From: Planomicrobium sp. Y74
GTDB taxonomy: Bacteria; Bacillota; Bacilli; Bacillales_A; Planococcaceae
Assembly (NCBI RefSeq): GCF_003668635.1
Contig: NZ_RCWH01000004.1
Span: 332,134-396,133, forward strand
Direction: 5' to 3'
DNA: 64,000 nucleotides
The notes under the pieces are model-generated. The model was not told where the DNA came from and did no database searches. It saw nothing but the letters and a program-made list of their open reading frames with translations. This document shows, in pieces, positions 63,621 to 64,000 of this stretch. Numbering within the stretch: the first letter of the stretch is position 1; each line of letters opens with the position of its first letter. The translations under genes and the position numbers were made by a program.

Positions 63621-63695
63621 TGGTGACCCCTACGGGATTCGAACCCGTGTTACCGCCGTGAAAGGGCGGTGTCTTAACCGCTTGACCAAGGGGCC
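63621..63695 (-). tRNA. tRNA-Glu (TTC)
   Basis: 75-nt including CCA. Acceptor GGCCCCT/AGGGGTC, anticodon loop CTTTCAC with anticodon TTC. A hairpin (63595-63622) overlaps its 3' end. Confidence 0.97.
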
Positions 63696-63747
63696 TTAAT
63701 AAATAATTATGTAACCCATGTAAAGAAACTTCATTTTTAAAAATAAA

Positions 63748-63820
63748 AGCTTCCAACCGGGTTCGAACCGGTGACCTCTTCCTTACCATGGAAGCACTCT
63801 ACCTGCTGAGCTATGGAAGC
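63748..63820 (-). tRNA. tRNA-Thr (GGT)
   Basis: 73-nt. Acceptor GCTTCCA/TGGAAGC, anticodon loop ATGGTAA with anticodon GGT, discriminator U. CCA is not encoded. First tRNA after the 5S gene. Confidence 0.95.
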
Positions 63821-63860
63821 AAGGCAAAAGAATCTCGGAACAAAAATAAAACATAGAATA

Positions 63861-63977
63861 GCCCAGCGACGTCCTACTCTCACAGGGGGAGACCCCCAAC
63901 TACCATCGGCGCAAAAGAGCTTAACTGCCGTGTTCGGGATGGGAACGGGTGTGGCCTCTTTGCCATCGTCACTGGAC
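63861..63977 (-). rRNA. rrf: 5S ribosomal RNA
   Basis: About 117 bases. Contains the 5S hallmarks GAGGCCACACCCGTTCCCAT and CCGAACACGGCAGTTAAGC, the CGCCGATGGTAGT loop and a closing CCAGTGACG/CGTCGCTGG helix. The 23S gene of the same operon should lie past the right edge. Confidence 0.95.
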
Positions 63978-64000
63978 TATGTGGTTATTTCTGAAAGACA

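Noticed and set aside
1..64000. CRISPR array, prophage or complete insertion sequence
   Set aside because: No regularly spaced direct repeats, transposase or phage structural genes were found; mobile traces are limited to the intron, the dead endonuclease and short palindromic repeats.

Overview
The window comes from a low-to-moderate GC, endospore-lineage Firmicute and most resembles the Planococcaceae/Bacillaceae. The flagellar gene order, the FliY/FliM type of switch, the FliW-CsrA-Hag module, SigD and SigW promoters, the glmS ribozyme and the rocF-sigW-rsiW-cdaA-cdaR-glmM-glmS order all point there. Several short GC-rich palindromic repeats of the kind scattered through Bacillus and Planococcus genomes agree. 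No phage, IS transposase or CRISPR array was seen.

Region 1 (about 0.9-22.7 kb, minus strand) is one long motility operon running flgB-flgC-fliE-fliF-fliG-fliH-fliI-fliJ-fliK-flgD-flgE-flbD-fliM-fliY-fliZ-fliP-fliQ-fliR-flhB-flhA-flhF-flhG-fliA-swrB-yaaR-pilZ. Compared with the Bacillus subtilis fla/che operon it lacks fliL, cheY and the whole cheB-A-W-C-D block, and its FliY has lost the usual CheY-P phosphatase residues. Its leader carries a class-I cyclic-di-GMP (GEMM-I) riboswitch followed by an intrinsic terminator. Its last gene is a PilZ c-di-GMP receptor.

Region 2 (22.8-37.8 kb) holds the late and accessory motility genes. These are a divergent flhO-flhP pair; yvyF-flgM-flgN-flgK-flgL behind a near-perfect SigD promoter; motA-motB-fliL; flaG-fliD-fliT-fliS behind another SigD promoter; an unusual flagellar-cluster glucosaminidase; flagellin (hag); csrA and fliW. 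The hag leader has a SigD promoter and two CsrA-type GGA hairpins. The 3' end of hag is interrupted or followed by a group I intron core, with a second copy of the flagellin C-terminal codons beyond it. A decayed LAGLIDADG homing endonuclease lies about 0.6 kb further on, on the other strand.

Region 3 (38.1-41.1 kb, plus strand) is a three-gene exopolysaccharide-type operon: a degenerate-GGDEF membrane protein, a GT2 glycosyltransferase and a GH8-like lipoprotein, resembling ydaKMJ. With the riboswitch and PilZ it suggests a c-di-GMP controlled choice between swimming and matrix.

Region 4 (41.3-51.9 kb) is housekeeping and accessory: PhnA, a small zinc-ribbon protein, an ECF sigma/anti-sigma pair, a DHODH-membrane fusion, two VOC proteins, two NUDIX hydrolases, a hydrolase, GNAT and nucleotidyltransferase genes, and a LysM-NlpC/P60 wall hydrolase. 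Region 5 (52-62.9 kb) is cell-envelope and nitrogen/carbon metabolism: glmS with its ribozyme, glmM, cdaR, cdaA, rsiW, sigW, rocF, a GNAT, citR and citA. Region 6 (63.0-64 kb) is the 3' end of an rRNA operon read on the minus strand: 5S rRNA followed by tRNA-Thr, Glu, Val, Tyr, Gln, Lys and Ala.
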